Notes under the pieces: model-generated
What the model was told of the DNA's origin: nothing
Seen by the model: the letters and a program-made list of their open reading frames with translations, nothing else
The model's database searches: none
Translations under genes and position numbers: made by a program
Part shown: in pieces, positions 41,043 through 49,631 of the stretch
How the letters are laid out: each line of letters begins with the position of its first letter
Position numbering within the stretch: position 1 is the stretch's first letter
DNA from: an uncultured Jannaschia sp.
GTDB lineage: Bacteria > Pseudomonadota > Alphaproteobacteria > Rhodobacterales > Rhodobacteraceae
Reading direction: 5' to 3'
Assembly (NCBI RefSeq): GCF_947503795.1
Contig: NZ_CANNEZ010000002.1
Location: 434,001 to 498,000 of the forward strand
Length of the DNA stretch: 64,000 nt

Positions 41043-41459
41043 CTAGAGCGTCATGTGACGCGCCCGCGCCCCGCGTTCGATCGCGGCGGCGTGGAGCGGG
41101 TCGATATCGAATTCGTAGCGGATCTCGCGCAACAGTTGCAGCTCGGATTGCAGGAGGCTGCCGTCGGCGGCGGCGACGTCGCAGGCCAGCGCGTAGGCCG
41201 TCTCGCCATGGGTCATCGGCAGCGCCTCGCGCACGAGGCCGAAGATCGCGTCGAGCCCGTCCTCCTCCTCGAGCAGGTCGAAGACGGTCTGGGCGATCGT
41301 CTCGAGCCGGTCCTCGTCATACCCCGCGAAGATCGGCAGGTGGTTCACGACCGACTGGATCGTCAGCAGTTCGGACGTGCGGATCGTCGCGTCGGAAGCC
41401 GACACGGTGATCATCACGGCAATGAGCGCGTCCTGCGCGGAGAAGCTGGCATCGGTCAT
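41043..41459 (-). CDS. TerB-like (tellurite resistance B fold) protein
   Basis: 138 residues, all helical: SAQDALIAVMITVSASDATIRTSELLTIQSVV and ACDVAAADGSLLQSELQLLREIRYEFDID repeat the TerB/DjlA-type acidic pattern D-A/G-x-I-x-x-x-E. Cytosolic, possibly metal-binding. Nothing here links it to tellurite itself. Divergent from lysS (68 bases). Confidence 0.8.
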   Translation of the reverse strand: MTDASFSAQDALIAVMITVSASDATIRTSELLTIQSVVNHLPIFAGYDEDRLETIAQTVFDLLEEEDGLDAIFGLVREALPMTHGETAYALACDVAAADGSLLQSELQLLREIRYEFDIDPLHAAAIERGARARHMTL

Positions 41460-41527
41460 GGGGGGGATTTATTGACGGCGCAGGTGGGCCGCAATAGGGG
41501 TGCGGCCTTCTAGCAGAGGACACCCCC

Positions 41528-43111
41528 ATGAGCACGCTGCGCGACGCCGCCCTGACATCGAAGGCCTGGCCGTTCGAGGAGGCGCGCAAGCTGTTGAAAC
41601 GGGTCGAGGGTGCGGGCAAGGACCACGTCCTGTTCGAGACGGGCTACGGGCCGTCGGGCCTGCCGCATATCGGGACCTTCGGCGAGGTTGCGCGCACGAC
41701 GATGGTGCGGCGCGCGTTCGAGGTGATCTCGGACATTCCGACGCGGCTTGTGTGCTTTTCGGACGATCTCGACGGGATGCGGAAGGTGCCGGGCAACGTG
41801 CCCAACCCGGACGCGTTGTCCGAGCATCTGCAGAAGCCTTTGACCTCCGTGCCCGATCCGTTCGGCACCTACGAGAGCTTCGGGCATCACAACAACGCCA
41901 TGCTGCGCCGGTTCCTCGACACGTTCGGGTTCGAGTACGAGTTCATCTCGGCCACGGAGTTCTACGGCTCGGGGCAGTTCGACGACGTGCTGCGGCGCGC
42001 GGCCGAGCGCTACGACGACGTGATGGCGATCATGCTGAAGTCGCTGCGCGACGAGCGGCGCGAGACCTATTCGATCTTCCTGCCGATCCATCCCGAGACG
42101 GGCCGGGTCCTCTATGTGCCGATGAAGCACGTGGACGCGGCCGCGGGGACCGTGACCTTCGACGATCCCGACGGGCGGGAATGGACGCTGCCGGTGACAG
42201 GCGGACATGTGAAGCTGCAATGGAAGCCGGATTTCGGGGCGCGTTGGGCCGCGCTGGGCGTCGACTTCGAAATGTATGGCAAGGACCATTCGACCAACAC
42301 GCCGATCTATGACGGCATCTGCCGGGTGTTGGGCGGGCGGGCGCCGGAGCATTTCACCTACGAGCTGTTCCTCGACGCCGAGGGGCACAAGATCTCGAAA
42401 TCCTCGGGCAACGGCATCTCGATCGACGAGTGGCTGACCTATGCGGCGACCGAGAGTCTGTCGTATTTCATGTACCAGAAGCCGAAGACGGCGAAGCGGA
42501 TGCATTTCGACGTGATCCCGAAGGCGCTGGACGAATACCACCAGCAGCTGCGCGCCTATCCCGATCAGGATGCGGCACAGCAGGCGAACAACCCGGTGTT
42601 CCATATCCACGGGGGCGACGTGCCCGCCTCGGACATGGTCGTGCCGTTCTCGATGCTTCTGAACATCGCGAGCGTTTCGGGGGCGGAAAGCAAGGATGTG
42701 TTGTGGGGATTCATCAATCGTTATGCCCCCGACGCCTCGCCCGAAGCCAATCCGCAGATGGACGCGGCCGCCGCGGGGGCCGTTCGATATTACAACGATT
42801 TCGTTAAGCCGATTAAGGTTTACCGTTTGCCCACGGATGCCGAGCGCGAGGCGCTGGAGGCGCTGCGCGACGGGCTGCGGAGCTGGCAGGGCGAGGCCAC
42901 GGACGAGGCGTTGCAGGGTCTGGTCTACGATGTCGGACGCGCGCGGTTCGACCCGATGCGGGATTGGTTCAAGGCGCTCTACCAGGTGCTGCTGGGCGCC
43001 GATCAGGGACCGCGCTTCGGCGGGTTCATCGCGCTGTTCGGTGTGGCCGAGACGGCGGACCTGATCGACCGGGCGCTGGCGGGCGAGCTGGCCGGGGTGG
43101 CCGCGGGCTAG
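41528..43111 (+). CDS. lysS: Lysyl-tRNA synthetase, class I
   Basis: 527 residues, class I fold otherwise typical of archaea and a minority of bacteria including alphaproteobacteria. HIGT at 47-50 ([10 protein letters not shown]) and KISKS at 288-292 (HKISKSSGN). Charges tRNA-Lys. No class II enzyme is seen in the window. Single gene followed at 40 bases by the DUF4864-like gene. Confidence 0.95.
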   Translation: MSTLRDAALTSKAWPFEEARKLLKRVEGAGKDHVLFETGYGPSGLPHIGTFGEVARTTMVRRAFEVISDIPTRLVCFSDDLDGMRKVPGNVPNPDALSEHLQKPLTSVPDPFGTYESFGHHNNAMLRRFLDTFGFEYEFISATEFYGSGQFDDVLRRAAERYDDVMAIMLKSLRDERRETYSIFLPIHPETGRVLYVPMKHVDAAAGTVTFDDPDGREWTLPVTGGHVKLQWKPDFGARWAALGVDFEMYGKDHSTNTPIYDGICRVLGGRAPEHFTYELFLDAEGHKISKSSGNGISIDEWLTYAATESLSYFMYQKPKTAKRMHFDVIPKALDEYHQQLRAYPDQDAAQQANNPVFHIHGGDVPASDMVVPFSMLLNIASVSGAESKDVLWGFINRYAPDASPEANPQMDAAAAGAVRYYNDFVKPIKVYRLPTDAEREALEALRDGLRSWQGEATDEALQGLVYDVGRARFDPMRDWFKALYQVLLGADQGPRFGGFIALFGVAETADLIDRALAGELAGVAAG

Positions 43112-43150
43112 GGGCCGCCCTAGGTCCTTCGCGAAACGGAGGGCGTGTCG

Positions 43151-43546
43151 ATGAAACGGTATATCCTTGCAGCGATGCTGGCGACGGCCGGAGCCGCGCA
43201 GGCGGATGAGGGCGCGATCCGCGGCGTGATCGGCGCGCAGATCGACGCCTTCCGGGCCGACGATTTCGCGGGGGCGTTCGACTACGCCGCGCCGAACATC
43301 AAGGGCATCTTCGGGACGCCGGACCGGTTCGGCGCGATGGTGCGGCAGGGTTATCCGATGGTCTGGCGCCCGGCCGAGGTCGAGTATCTCTCGGCCGAGG
43401 AACGAGGCGCCACCTGGCAGCAGGACGTGCTGGTGACCGACGGGGCCGGACGGCTGCACACGCTGATCTACACGATGGTCGAGACGCCTGAGGGCTGGCG
43501 GATCGCGGGCGTCGAGCTCGTCACGCAAGGCCAGATCGGGGTCTGA
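43151..43546 (+). CDS. DUF4864-like secreted protein
   Basis: 131 residues. Signal peptide MKRYILAAMLATAGAAQA, then an NTF2-like fold: IRGVIGAQIDAFRADDFAGAFDYAAPNIKGIFGTPDRFGAMVRQGYPMVWRPAEVEYL. ATG at 43151 with GGAGG 8 bases ahead; GTG two codons upstream is the alternative. Function unknown; fold suggests a small-molecule pocket. A strong terminator follows. Confidence 0.82.
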   Translation: MKRYILAAMLATAGAAQADEGAIRGVIGAQIDAFRADDFAGAFDYAAPNIKGIFGTPDRFGAMVRQGYPMVWRPAEVEYLSAEERGATWQQDVLVTDGAGRLHTLIYTMVETPEGWRIAGVELVTQGQIGV

Positions 43547-43637
43547 GCCGCCCCTGCCGCGCCCGTTAACCGACCGTTAGGGGCTCGGGCTCAGCTTTTC
43601 GGATATCGGCGGGAATCGTTCCGCATTCCAGATTTCG

Positions 43638-43680
43638 AGGACCGCCCGGCTGCAGGCCGCCTGGGCGGTCCTTTTCGTTT
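43638..43680 (+). terminator. Rho-independent terminator
   Basis: AGGACCGCCC (43638-43647) pairs with GGGCGGTCCT (43663-43672), 10 bases perfect, then TTTTCGTTT. It isolates the following large beta-helix gene from the upstream operon. Confidence 0.85.
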
Positions 43681-43705
43681 GCGACGGCTTGCGGAGGCGA
43701 TAGGC

Positions 43706-46003
43706 ATGAACAAGGCGATCACCGACGGACTGGTGCTCTCACCCCCGGCATTCGTGCCCGACCTGACGGTCTGGTCGCGGCAGGATGGCCTGCCCGGATC
43801 GGACAGCTACGCATCTTCGGGGAACGCGGTCTTCGTGCCAGCGGATCAGGATTTCGGCGGCTGCCTCGAGATGCAGAAGACCGAAACCACCCAAACGCTG
43901 CGCTGGATGGGCGCGACGCCTATCGTTCCGGGGTGCTACCTTCGGGTGAGGCTTCGGGTGAAGGCGATCGCGGGAAACCTGCCGACGGTGCGGGTCGCGG
44001 CGACGCCGGTCCTGTCGAGCGGCGCGGTGGCCACCGGCCTTGCCACGACGGGTCCGGCCCTGACGCTCGGCGCCTACGGCCGCGTCGAGGAGGTGACGGC
44101 CATCATCGGCACCGGTGCGCGGGGTGGCGTCGACATGCCGTGGTCGAGCGCGGTGGCGCATGCCCATGTCGGTCTGGACCTGACGGGGTCGAGCGGCGGG
44201 ATCGTCCGGATCGAGGATATCGTCGTCGAGGACGTCACGGGCGCCTTTCTGCGCAGCATGATGGACTGGGTCGATGTCAGGGATTTCGGCGCGGTCGGTG
44301 ATGGCGTGGCCGACGACACGGCGGCCTTCGCGGCCGCCGACGCCGCCGCGCGGGGCGGCGCGGTCCTGGTGTCCGAGGGGGTCTATCGCCTGACGGATCA
44401 CGTCACGTTCGACGCGCCGGTCCGCTTCGTGGGTCGGGTCGAGATGCCCGTCGACAAGCGCCTGAGCCTGACCCAGAATTTCGAACTCAACAGCTATATC
44501 GACGCGTTCGGCGACGAGGAGACGGGCTTCAAGAAGGCTATCCAGGCGCTGTTCAACTTCACCGATCACGACGTGCTCGACATGATGGGGCGAAGGGTCG
44601 AGCTGACCGCGCCGCTCGACGTGCAGGCGGCGGTTAACGACAAGACGACCTATGCCAACCAGCGCGCCATCAAGAACGGACAGGTGCAGATCGCGGACGG
44701 GCCGGCCTTCGACACGGATGTCGTGACACAGGCCTGCGACTTCGACACCAATGACACGCGGCTTCTGTCCAACGTGACCAACGTGGCGAATATCCCGGTC
44801 GGATCGCTGGTGACCGCGCCGACCGGGGTGGGCCGCGAGGTCTATGTCGCGGCGCGCGACATCTCGAACCAGACGCTGACGCTGAGCGTGCCGCTCTACG
44901 GTGCGCCGCCGCAGCAGACCTACACGTTCGAGCGGTTCAAATACGCGCTGGATTTCTCGGGCTTCGCGAACCTGCAGCGCTTCGTCCTCGAGGATATCGA
45001 GATCCTGATGGCGGGGAAGGCCTCGGGCATCCTGCTGCCGGCAAACGGGCTGATCTTCCACGTGAAGGACTGCTTCTTCACCGGCCCGAAGGATCGCGGC
45101 CTGACCAGCCACGCGACCGGTTGCCAGGGGATGCTGATCGACCGGTGCCAGTTCCTGTCGGTCGAGAACCAGCTCGACGTGCCCGACCGCAAGACGATCG
45201 GCTTCAACGTCAACAAGAACGACACGAAGATCCGCAACAATCGCGCCAACAAGTTCCGGCATTTCGCGGTGATCTCGGGCTCGGGGCACATCATCACGGG
45301 CAATCACTTCTTCCAGGGCGACAACACCACGCTGGGCCAGCGGACGGCCGGGATGGTGCTGGCCGAAGCGCAGTCGAAAACGGTGTTCGTCGGCAACTAC
45401 GTCGACAATTGCTATCTGGAATGGACCAACGAGCATGACGGCGCGCCGGCCTTCAACTCGGAGCTGAGCTTCGGGGGCCTCCAGATCATCGGCAACATCA
45501 TGTTCTCGTCCAACGTGCCGCGGAGCTATGCGTCGATCCACATCAAGCCCTACGGGCCGGGGCATTTCATCAACGGCCTCACGATCACGGGTAACAACTT
45601 CAAGACGATCAAGGGTCAGGCGCTGGACCGCGCCGAGTATGTCGACGACAGCTTCGCGCCGCTCGACACGTCGCGGTTCACCGACGTGAACGTGCACTCC
45701 AACACGTTCCACGCGGTCCAGATGCAGTTCCAGAACCCGATCACCGTGCAGCTGGTGGAAAACACGGCGCAGACGACCTGGGAGGTGGACCTGGCCGACT
45801 ACCTGCCCTTTGGGGGCGAGGCACGGGTGGTGTCGGCGATCTGCCCCGAGGGACGCATCCGCGACGTGGGCAACGGGACCGTCTGGACGATGCCCTACGG
45901 CTTCGCGGGGTTCGGGACGACGGGGCAATCGGTTCGAGTCAACTGGTCCGAACCCGCGCGGGGCAAGGTGTTCGTCACCGCCCGCTGCGACGCGCCGACC
46001 TGA
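43706..46003 (+). CDS. Large GH28-related (pectate-lyase-like) beta-helix protein
   Basis: 765 residues, no signal peptide. Residues 1-185 look like a beta-sandwich carbohydrate-binding part; at about 190 the Pectate_lyase_3 motif WVDVRDFGAVGDGVADDTAAF starts a right-handed beta-helix with many short repeats such as HIITGNHFF, VFVGNYVDN, LQIIGNIM and LTITGNNF. This plan is shared with phage tailspikes and polysaccharide lyases. Catalytic residues cannot be assigned. Stands between a terminator and a converging YdcF gene that it overlaps by 29 bases. ATG has GGAGG ahead. Confidence 0.8.
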   Translation: MNKAITDGLVLSPPAFVPDLTVWSRQDGLPGSDSYASSGNAVFVPADQDFGGCLEMQKTETTQTLRWMGATPIVPGCYLRVRLRVKAIAGNLPTVRVAATPVLSSGAVATGLATTGPALTLGAYGRVEEVTAIIGTGARGGVDMPWSSAVAHAHVGLDLTGSSGGIVRIEDIVVEDVTGAFLRSMMDWVDVRDFGAVGDGVADDTAAFAAADAAARGGAVLVSEGVYRLTDHVTFDAPVRFVGRVEMPVDKRLSLTQNFELNSYIDAFGDEETGFKKAIQALFNFTDHDVLDMMGRRVELTAPLDVQAAVNDKTTYANQRAIKNGQVQIADGPAFDTDVVTQACDFDTNDTRLLSNVTNVANIPVGSLVTAPTGVGREVYVAARDISNQTLTLSVPLYGAPPQQTYTFERFKYALDFSGFANLQRFVLEDIEILMAGKASGILLPANGLIFHVKDCFFTGPKDRGLTSHATGCQGMLIDRCQFLSVENQLDVPDRKTIGFNVNKNDTKIRNNRANKFRHFAVISGSGHIITGNHFFQGDNTTLGQRTAGMVLAEAQSKTVFVGNYVDNCYLEWTNEHDGAPAFNSELSFGGLQIIGNIMFSSNVPRSYASIHIKPYGPGHFINGLTITGNNFKTIKGQALDRAEYVDDSFAPLDTSRFTDVNVHSNTFHAVQMQFQNPITVQLVENTAQTTWEVDLADYLPFGGEARVVSAICPEGRIRDVGNGTVWTMPYGFAGFGTTGQSVRVNWSEPARGKVFVTARCDAPT

Positions 46004-46463
46004 GTGCGCGCGCCGCCGAGAGGGGCGTGGCGAGCGCCTCGCGCAGGATGGAGCGCGCCGTTCCCAGGGGCGGCGCGGTCGCCCGCAGCCCGGAGGTCGC
46101 GACGCGGCGGCCCATCAGCCGGGCGATCAGCGCGGCGCGCGGCAGGTGCCAGCGGTTCGAGATCAGAAGGATATGCGCGCCGTCGGGTGCGAGGGCGAGC
46201 GCGTTGACGATGTTCTCGTGGGTCGTGCGGGAGGTCCGTTCGATCCGGATCGCCGCGTCGGGCACGCCCAGCGCGCGCAGCCGGGCAGCTGCGACATCGC
46301 CTTCGGGCGGACCGTGCCGGCCCGGCCCGCCCGTGGTGCAGATCAGGTCCGCGCGCCCTGCGCTATGGAGCGTCGCCGCATGGGTGCAACGCAGATCGAG
46401 CGTGGGCGAAGGTGTGCCGTCGGGGCGAACGGCGGCCCCGAGGACGATGGCGAAGACGGTCAC
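45975..46463 (-). CDS. YdcF-like (DUF218) protein
   Basis: 162 residues from GTG 46463, which overlaps the stop of the PPOX gene upstream (GTGA). The pattern FAIVLGAAVRPDGTPSPTLDLRC, ICTTGGPGRHGPPEGDVAAARLRALGV, RTSRTTHENIVNA and LLISNRWHLPRA follows the DUF218 fold (ElyC/SanA/YdcF). Some family members act in envelope or cell-wall intermediate metabolism. No membrane helix, so cytosolic as written. Its 3' end overlaps the beta-helix gene. Confidence 0.8.
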   Translation of the reverse strand: MTVFAIVLGAAVRPDGTPSPTLDLRCTHAATLHSAGRADLICTTGGPGRHGPPEGDVAAARLRALGVPDAAIRIERTSRTTHENIVNALALAPDGAHILLISNRWHLPRAALIARLMGRRVATSGLRATAPPLGTARSILREALATPLSAARALRSARRSGR

Positions 46464-46915
46464 GGCAGGTCCGACGGCGCAAGGCGGCTGGCGCGGCCGA
46501 AGCCACCATTCAGGAGCGCGTCGGACGGCTCGAGGACCAGAAGCCGGAAATCCGTGAAGTCGTAATAGAGCTTGGCCTTCGGGCGCGCGGCGAGCCACGT
46601 CTCGCGCCATGCGTCCTTGTCCAGCGCATGTACCGTGCCGCGCACCGTCAGGCGCGGATGGGTCAGTGGGTCGCCACCCGCGCCCGGCTCGCCCAGAAGG
46701 ATCGCCGCCTTCGGATCCTGCGCGAGCGCCCGCGCGTGGTCGGACAGGTCCGAGATCAGAAGCCCCATCCCCGCCCCGTCGAGCCAGAGACAACCTACGC
46801 GCGTCACAAGCGGCGCCCCGTCCAGCGAGGTGGCGAGCGCGCCGTGGCTCACTCCCACAAGGCGCGCCGCAAGGGCGCGGATCTCGGCGTCGGGCGGGTG
46901 ATGGGTTTCGGGCAT
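46460..46915 (-). CDS. PPOX/HugZ-like split-barrel protein
   Basis: 151 residues: LVGVSHGALATSLDGAPLVTRVGCLWLDGAGMGLLISDLSDHARALAQDPKAAILLGEP and TVRGTVHALDKD are typical of FMN- or heme-binding HugZ-type proteins. YYDFTDFRLLVLEP is the shared HugZ feature. Possible role in heme or flavin chemistry; not proven. Cotranscribed with the YdcF-like gene. Confidence 0.82.
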   Translation of the reverse strand: MPETHHPPDAEIRALAARLVGVSHGALATSLDGAPLVTRVGCLWLDGAGMGLLISDLSDHARALAQDPKAAILLGEPGAGGDPLTHPRLTVRGTVHALDKDAWRETWLAARPKAKLYYDFTDFRLLVLEPSDALLNGGFGRASRLAPSDLP

Positions 46916-47011
46916 GGACCGTTCTCCCCCGCGCGGTGCCGCGGCTCAAGCCCCGGCTGGACGCTGGGCGGAGGCGGCCCTACCCTCCGCCCGGTCCGGG
47001 GGAGGCGCGCG

Positions 47012-47872
47012 ATGGCATTTGGCAGCAATATCAGAACTTGGTTCGACGGCACGTGGCATGATGGCGATGTTCCGATCATGCGGGCCGCGGATCACGGCAT
47101 GTGGCAGGGATCGAGCGTGTTCGACGGCGCGCGCCGTTTCGAGGGCGTGACACCCGACCTCGACCGGCACTGCGCCCGTGTGAACCGCTCGGCCGAGGCG
47201 CTGATGCTGACGCCGACGGTGACGCCCGAACGGATGGTCGAGCTCGTTCACGAGGGGCTGGAGGGCTTCGCGCCCGATGCGGCGATCTACATCCGGCCGA
47301 TGTATTGGGGCATCCACGGCAGCGAGCTGGGTCTTGTGCCCTCGGGCGAGGCGACGGGCTTCGCGATCTGCCTCGAAGAGGTGCCGATGTTCGCCCCCGA
47401 CAAGACGACGACGCTGACGACGACGCGGTTCCGGCGGCCCGTGCTCGAAGACAATGTCTGCGACGCGAAGGCCGGCTGTCTTTATCCCAACAATGCCCGG
47501 ATGCTGGCCGAGGCGCAGACCAAGGGGTTCGGCAACGCGCTGGTGGCCGACGCGATGGGCAACGTGGCCGAAAGCGCGACATCCAACGTCTTCATGGTCA
47601 AGGATGGCGAGGTCTTCACCCCGATCGCCAACGGCACCTTCCTGTCGGGCATCACGCGGGCGCGCCACATCGCGAACCTCGCCCGAGAGGGGCAGGCCGT
47701 GCACGAGACGGTGCTGACCTTCGACGATTTCCGCGATGCCGACGAGGTGTTCCTGTCGGGCAACCTGACCAAGGTGACGCCCGTGACCGGGTTCGACGAC
47801 CGCACCTACCAGGTCGGGCCGGTGACGCGGCGGGTGCGCGACATGTATTGGGATTGGGCGCTCTCGGCCTGA
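47012..47872 (+). CDS. Class IV aminotransferase, branched-chain amino acid aminotransferase-like
   Basis: 286 residues. PLP lysine is Lys153 in DAKAGCLYPN; the fold type IV pattern includes FDGTWHDGDVPIMRAADHGMWQGSSVFDGAR and ESATSNVFMVKDGEVFTPIANGTFLSGITR. Length and motifs fit IlvE-type or related (D-amino acid, 4-amino-4-deoxychorismate) enzymes; residue details favour IlvE-like but are not decisive. Single gene, ATG with GGAGG ahead. Confidence 0.85.
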   Translation: MAFGSNIRTWFDGTWHDGDVPIMRAADHGMWQGSSVFDGARRFEGVTPDLDRHCARVNRSAEALMLTPTVTPERMVELVHEGLEGFAPDAAIYIRPMYWGIHGSELGLVPSGEATGFAICLEEVPMFAPDKTTTLTTTRFRRPVLEDNVCDAKAGCLYPNNARMLAEAQTKGFGNALVADAMGNVAESATSNVFMVKDGEVFTPIANGTFLSGITRARHIANLAREGQAVHETVLTFDDFRDADEVFLSGNLTKVTPVTGFDDRTYQVGPVTRRVRDMYWDWALSA

Positions 47873-47952
47873 GAAGTGCTGCGCGATGCGGTGCGGTATG
47901 GTAGCATGACCCGCAACGGGCCGCGTCAGACGGCCTTCGCGGAGGCGCGGGC

Positions 47953-49041
47953 ATGGCAGTTCTATTTTCGGTGATCCGAGGGGTCGCGGGGGTCGCGCCC
48001 TTTGCGACGACCTGTGCGGTGGCGCTTTGGGCGCTGTCGACCAACCCGCTTTCGGCCCCCCTGATCGAGCGGACAGGTGAGGATCTCGTTCTGTCGCTGG
48101 AGCGATCGGTCCGGATCGCCGCGACGGCCGAATGGGTCGCGGCGTCGCTTGAGGCGGCGGTGGCCGAGGAGGATGCGGAACGGGCCGCGATGCTGTTGGG
48201 GCTGGCGGACGATCTGGGACATGTCGTGGACCGGGCGCCCGCCGCGGCGCTGATCGCGGAGGCCGAAGGGTGGACCGCCAGCGCGGCGGCCTGCGTCGCC
48301 TGCATGGCGGATGCCATGTCCTGCCCGTCCGTCGCGATGCTCGGCGCCTGCGCGGTACCCTTCGAGATGTCGCCCCTGGGGGATGTGAACGCGCTCCGGC
48401 GGCAGGCGATGAATTGGGCCACGGATGTCGAGGTGGATGAAGTCGAGGCGGGCCTTGCGACGCTGGGACTGGCGGCGACGGCCGGCATCCTCGTGTCCGG
48501 CGGAAGCAGCGTGACGGTGAAGGCGGGGGCCAGCCTATTGCGGCTGGGGCGGCGGATCGGCGCGGTCACACCGGAGCTTGCGCGGATGCTGCGCGTCCCG
48601 GTGCGGTGGGACGGGGTTCCGGGCGTCGTAACGGGCCGGATCGGGATCGGCGAGATCACGGACACCGCCAAGCTGACGTCGCTGGGCGCCGTGGCAGCGG
48701 ACCTCCAGCGCGTGCGCCGCGCGACCTCGACCGGCGAGGCGTTGCGCCTGACCCGGCTGATCGACACCCCCGAGGACGCCCGTCATGTCGCCCGCATCGC
48801 CGAGGCCATGGGGCCGCGCACGACCCGGACCTTCGCCGTCCTCGGCAAGTCGCGGACCCTGCGGGCCGGGATGCGCGTCAGCCGGGTGGCGGTTGCGGCG
48901 ATGGTGGCCGTCTGGCTGGCCGTGCTGCAACTGGCACTCGTGATCGCGACCCGCATCGGCACGGCGTCCGTGCGCGCGGGCCTGCGCCTCTTCAGTGCGC
49001 CCCCGCCGCGCCGGGAACCCGTTCTCACCCGCACCGCCTGA
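47953..49041 (+). CDS. Unknown membrane protein with a Cys cluster, 362 residues
   Basis: I recognise no family. N-terminal helix (about 8-30) and a strong C-terminal helix (about 311-334, RVAVAAMVAVWLAVLQLALV) bracket a large cytosolic or periplasmic middle part. Cys114-x2-Cys117-x6-Cys124-x8-Cys133 form a tight cluster that could bind metal or an Fe-S centre. A later repeat-like region reads ATSTGEALRLTRLIDTPEDARHVARIAEAMGPRT. It is followed by a universal stress gene 65 bases on. Confidence 0.75.
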   Translation: MAVLFSVIRGVAGVAPFATTCAVALWALSTNPLSAPLIERTGEDLVLSLERSVRIAATAEWVAASLEAAVAEEDAERAAMLLGLADDLGHVVDRAPAAALIAEAEGWTASAAACVACMADAMSCPSVAMLGACAVPFEMSPLGDVNALRRQAMNWATDVEVDEVEAGLATLGLAATAGILVSGGSSVTVKAGASLLRLGRRIGAVTPELARMLRVPVRWDGVPGVVTGRIGIGEITDTAKLTSLGAVAADLQRVRRATSTGEALRLTRLIDTPEDARHVARIAEAMGPRTTRTFAVLGKSRTLRAGMRVSRVAVAAMVAVWLAVLQLALVIATRIGTASVRAGLRLFSAPPPRREPVLTRTA

Positions 49042-49106
49042 GCGCTTGCCAGACCGGTGCGCCAGCGCCATGCTGTGCGCTGCCGAAACCACGCCCGAGG
49101 CCCCAG

Positions 49107-49562
49107 ATGCGCAAGTTCCTTGTCGTCCTCGACGACAGCCGCGAATGCCTGAACGCCATGCGCTTTGCGTCGCTTCGGGCCGAGCACACGCGCGCGGGGG
49201 TCGAGGTGCTGTCGGTGATCCCGCCCGACGAGTTCAACCACTGGATCGGGGTCGGCGACATCATGCGCGAGGAGGCCCGCGAGCGCATCGTGGCGCATTT
49301 CGAGGTCTTCGCGAAATGGATGCGCGACAAGCACGGGCTGGAGCCGCATCTGGTGATCCGCGAGGGCGAGCCGGTGGACGAGATCCTGGCCCAAGTGCGC
49401 GAGGATCCGGAGATCGGCGTGCTGGTGCTGGGTGCCGCAGTCGAGGGCAAGGGTCCGGGGCCGCTGGTCACCGCGCTGACCAAGTCCGCGGGCAACCTCC
49501 CCGTGCCGATGACAATCGTTCCGGGCAACCTCACCAAGGAGCAGCTCGAGGGCATCGCCTGA
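49107..49562 (+). CDS. Universal stress protein, UspA family
   Basis: 151 residues: KFLVVLDDSRECLNAMRFASLRAEHTRAGVEVLSVIP, VIREGEPVDEIL and VLVLGAAVEGKGPGPLVTAL follow the UspA fold. The ATP-binding GxxGxG...GS pattern is partly kept (GAAVEGKGPGP), so nucleotide binding is doubtful. Cytosolic. Common near stress or redox genes; no operon partner is certain here. Confidence 0.84.
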   Translation: MRKFLVVLDDSRECLNAMRFASLRAEHTRAGVEVLSVIPPDEFNHWIGVGDIMREEARERIVAHFEVFAKWMRDKHGLEPHLVIREGEPVDEILAQVREDPEIGVLVLGAAVEGKGPGPLVTALTKSAGNLPVPMTIVPGNLTKEQLEGIA

Positions 49563-49631
49563 GCGCGCACTGGAAAGCCGACGCCGGACTGCTAGCCTAA
49601 TGGGCTCAACAGCTTGCCGGAGACCGCACCC

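Noticed and set aside
43547-43705. tRNA gene or attachment site before the beta-helix gene
   Set aside because: No cloverleaf, no CCA-end pattern and no flanking direct repeat; the gap is explained by the terminator.
43739-45928. 729-residue minus-strand frame opposite the beta-helix protein
   Set aside because: Antisense shadow with charged, repetitive composition and no ribosome site at its start.
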